Shown here one piece after another: positions 63,095-64,000 of a stretch of 64,000 bases of DNA (position 1 is the first letter of the stretch; every line of letters starts with the position of its first letter). The notes beneath the pieces are model-generated. The model made no database searches. It was not told the DNA's origin and saw only the letters and a program-made list of their open reading frames with translations. Source of the DNA: Pseudomonas denitrificans (nom. rej.). GTDB taxonomy: Bacteria; Pseudomonadota; Gammaproteobacteria; Pseudomonadales; Pseudomonadaceae. A program made the translations under genes and the position numbers. The stretch spans positions 1 through 64,000 of the forward strand of contig NZ_CP043626.1 of assembly GCF_008807415.1 (NCBI RefSeq). The letters are read 5' to 3'.

Positions 63095-63739
63095 ATGCCC
63101 CGCCTCACCCTCTATCATTCGCCCCAGACACGCTCCAGCGGCACCCTGGTGCTGCTGGAAGAACTGGGCGCCGAGTACGACCTCGAACTGATCAACATGA
63201 AGGCCGGCGAGCAACGCAAGCCGGAATTCCTCGCGCTCAACCCGTTGGGCAAGGTCCCGGCGATCCGCCTCGGCGAGTCGCTGGTCACCGAGCAAGGCGC
63301 CATCTTCATCTACCTCGCCGACCTGTTCCCCCGGGCGAATCTCGCTCCTGCCCTCGACTACCCCTTGCGCGGCCCCTACCTGCGCTGGCTGGTGTTCTAT
63401 GGCTCCAGCTTCGAACCGGCCATCGTCGACCGTGCCCTGAAGCGCGATGCCGCTCCGCAGGCCATGAGCCCCTACGGCGATTACGACAGCGTCATGCGCG
63501 CCCTCGCCGAACAGTTGGACACCGGCCCCTACCTGCTGGGCAGCCGCATGACCGCTGCCGACGTGCTGTGGGGCGCGGCCCTGCGCTGGACCATCGGCTT
63601 CGGCGTGGTGCCCAAGCTGCCGGTGTTCGAGCGCTATGTGGAGCTGGTGACCTCGCGCCCGGCCTTCAAGCGAGTGTGGGAACGGGATGTGCAGTGGGCG
63701 GAAGAACACACCCGCGTGGCGGAAGCGAAAGCGCCCTGA
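63095..63739 (+). CDS. glutathione S-transferase family protein
   Basis: A 214-residue GST: thioredoxin-like N-terminus (PRLTLYHSPQTRSSGTLVLL, NPLGKVPAIRLGESLVTEQG with the cis-Pro and glutathione-site ESxTEQG) and a helical C-terminal domain. SPQTRSSG supplies Ser rather than Tyr or Cys as the likely thiol-activating residue, as in beta/theta-type bacterial GSTs. It is 57 bases after the permease and may be part of the same transcript. Confidence 0.9.
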   Translation: MPRLTLYHSPQTRSSGTLVLLEELGAEYDLELINMKAGEQRKPEFLALNPLGKVPAIRLGESLVTEQGAIFIYLADLFPRANLAPALDYPLRGPYLRWLVFYGSSFEPAIVDRALKRDAAPQAMSPYGDYDSVMRALAEQLDTGPYLLGSRMTAADVLWGAALRWTIGFGVVPKLPVFERYVELVTSRPAFKRVWERDVQWAEEHTRVAEAKAP

Positions 63740-64000
63740 TAGCCGGAAACGGACCGTTCCAGAGCCATAGAAGGGTTTCGGGCCGTCGTGGTGGCCCTGA
63801 CGCTTTTTGCGGAATCGGTCTCAGGCAATGTGGGAAAGTTCTTTTTTTCGTGTGGCCATATTTTCCGTAGCAGGGTGCTGGTCAATGATTGCCCCAACGC
63901 CGCGTAACCCCATCACACGGCGTCGCTGGAACCATAAGAACCACAGGTGTTGATCGGTTATGTCCCCCGATGGCCCATCCGCAAGGATGGGCCTTTTTTC
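63740..64000. other. right-edge intergenic region, no gene seen
   Basis: 261 bases to the window edge with no supported coding frame. It contains a T-rich stretch (63839-63848), a palindromic ACGCCG area near 63898-63925 and a strong terminator at 63972-63999. It could be the leader of a gene beyond the window or a small RNA. Confidence 0.6.
63972..63999 (+). terminator. rho-independent terminator with GCAA tetraloop
   Basis: GGCCCATCC-GCAA-GGATGGGCC, a nine-pair perfect stem with a GNRA loop, followed by six T. It lies 230 bases past the GST stop, far for ordinary termination of that gene. Confidence 0.93.

Noticed and set aside
63972..63999. An RsmY/RsmZ-type GGA hairpin (CAAGGATG fits the RsmA motif)
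   Set aside because: A single GGA in a GCAA-loop terminator with a T tail; the Rsm RNAs need several exposed GGA loops.
1..64000. CRISPR arrays, tRNA or rRNA genes, prophage or insertion sequences
   Set aside because: No regular repeat-spacer series, tRNA consensus boxes, transposase frames or phage genes were seen on either strand; the repeats found are palindromic intergenic elements.

Overview
The window reads as chromosome of a GC-rich Pseudomonas close to the P. aeruginosa group. The gene order algU-mucABCD-lepA-lepB-(DUF4845)-rnc-era-recO-pdxJ, then icp, an AsrA-type Lon protease, a zinc-type TonB receptor, putP, a LysR/azoreductase pair and a ProY-like permease, follows from memory the P. 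aeruginosa PAO1 order around PA0762-PA0789. Species cannot be fixed from sequence alone. No rRNA, tRNA, CRISPR, prophage or insertion sequence was seen.

Layout. 1-10069 (+): envelope-stress regulator operon (algU 3' end, mucA-D), translation and secretion genes (lepA, lepB), RNA processing (rnc, era), repair (recO) and vitamin B6 (pdxJ). This left edge is full of single-base indels, mostly missing bases in short homopolymers, that break nearly every conserved gene to about 6.3 kb and then thin out (about 7157, 8852, 12056, 30231). I annotate full gene spans and treat the breaks as probable sequence errors. 10184-17396 (-): cmoB/cmoA, a lipoprotein, a periplasmic binding protein, a YhhN membrane protein, the cysteine-protease inhibitor Icp and AsrA behind a consensus sigma-32 promoter. 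17515-24627: two AraC regulators, an AAA ATPase, a ZnuD-like receptor with a Zur-like box, and putP; putA, expected beside putP, is absent. 24760-35257: efflux pump SotB, LysR/AzoR/SMR, a bifunctional penicillin-binding protein with an unusual transglycosylase domain, and a ProY-like permease. 35624-42137: M48 protease/LemA, regulators, small enzymes and a RelE-type toxin-antitoxin pair whose toxin has an in-frame stop.

42206-46166 is a cobalamin locus: B12 riboswitch, BtuB-like receptor, a protein with a ferredoxin-like domain and a BtuF-like binding protein whose N-terminus is encoded by a REP sequence; BtuCD is not here. 46258-51704 carries ddl, an aldo/keto reductase and a row of small uncharacterised genes (NTF2-like, methyltransferase, DUF3237, DCC, DoxX), then a TorF-type porin. 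51853-59540 holds an amidohydrolase with divergent LysR, LysE/AraC, a membrane-anchored glutamate-synthase-like FMN protein and L-serine dehydratase. 59805-63739 is a LuxR-regulated module of a RamA-like amidase, an amino-acid/polyamine permease and a glutathione transferase.

Intergenic space is marked by three palindromic repeat classes: a four-way-junction element of about 75 bases (four copies), an 84-base long hairpin (two copies plus a half), and GTAGGAGC REP sequences (several, one inside a coding region and one supplying a stop codon). No wholly new defence or biosynthetic system was identified. The best leads are the REP-encoded signal peptide, the repeat island at 28410-28754, the mutated toxin, the putA gap and an 11-base motif shared by the putP and ProY-like promoters.
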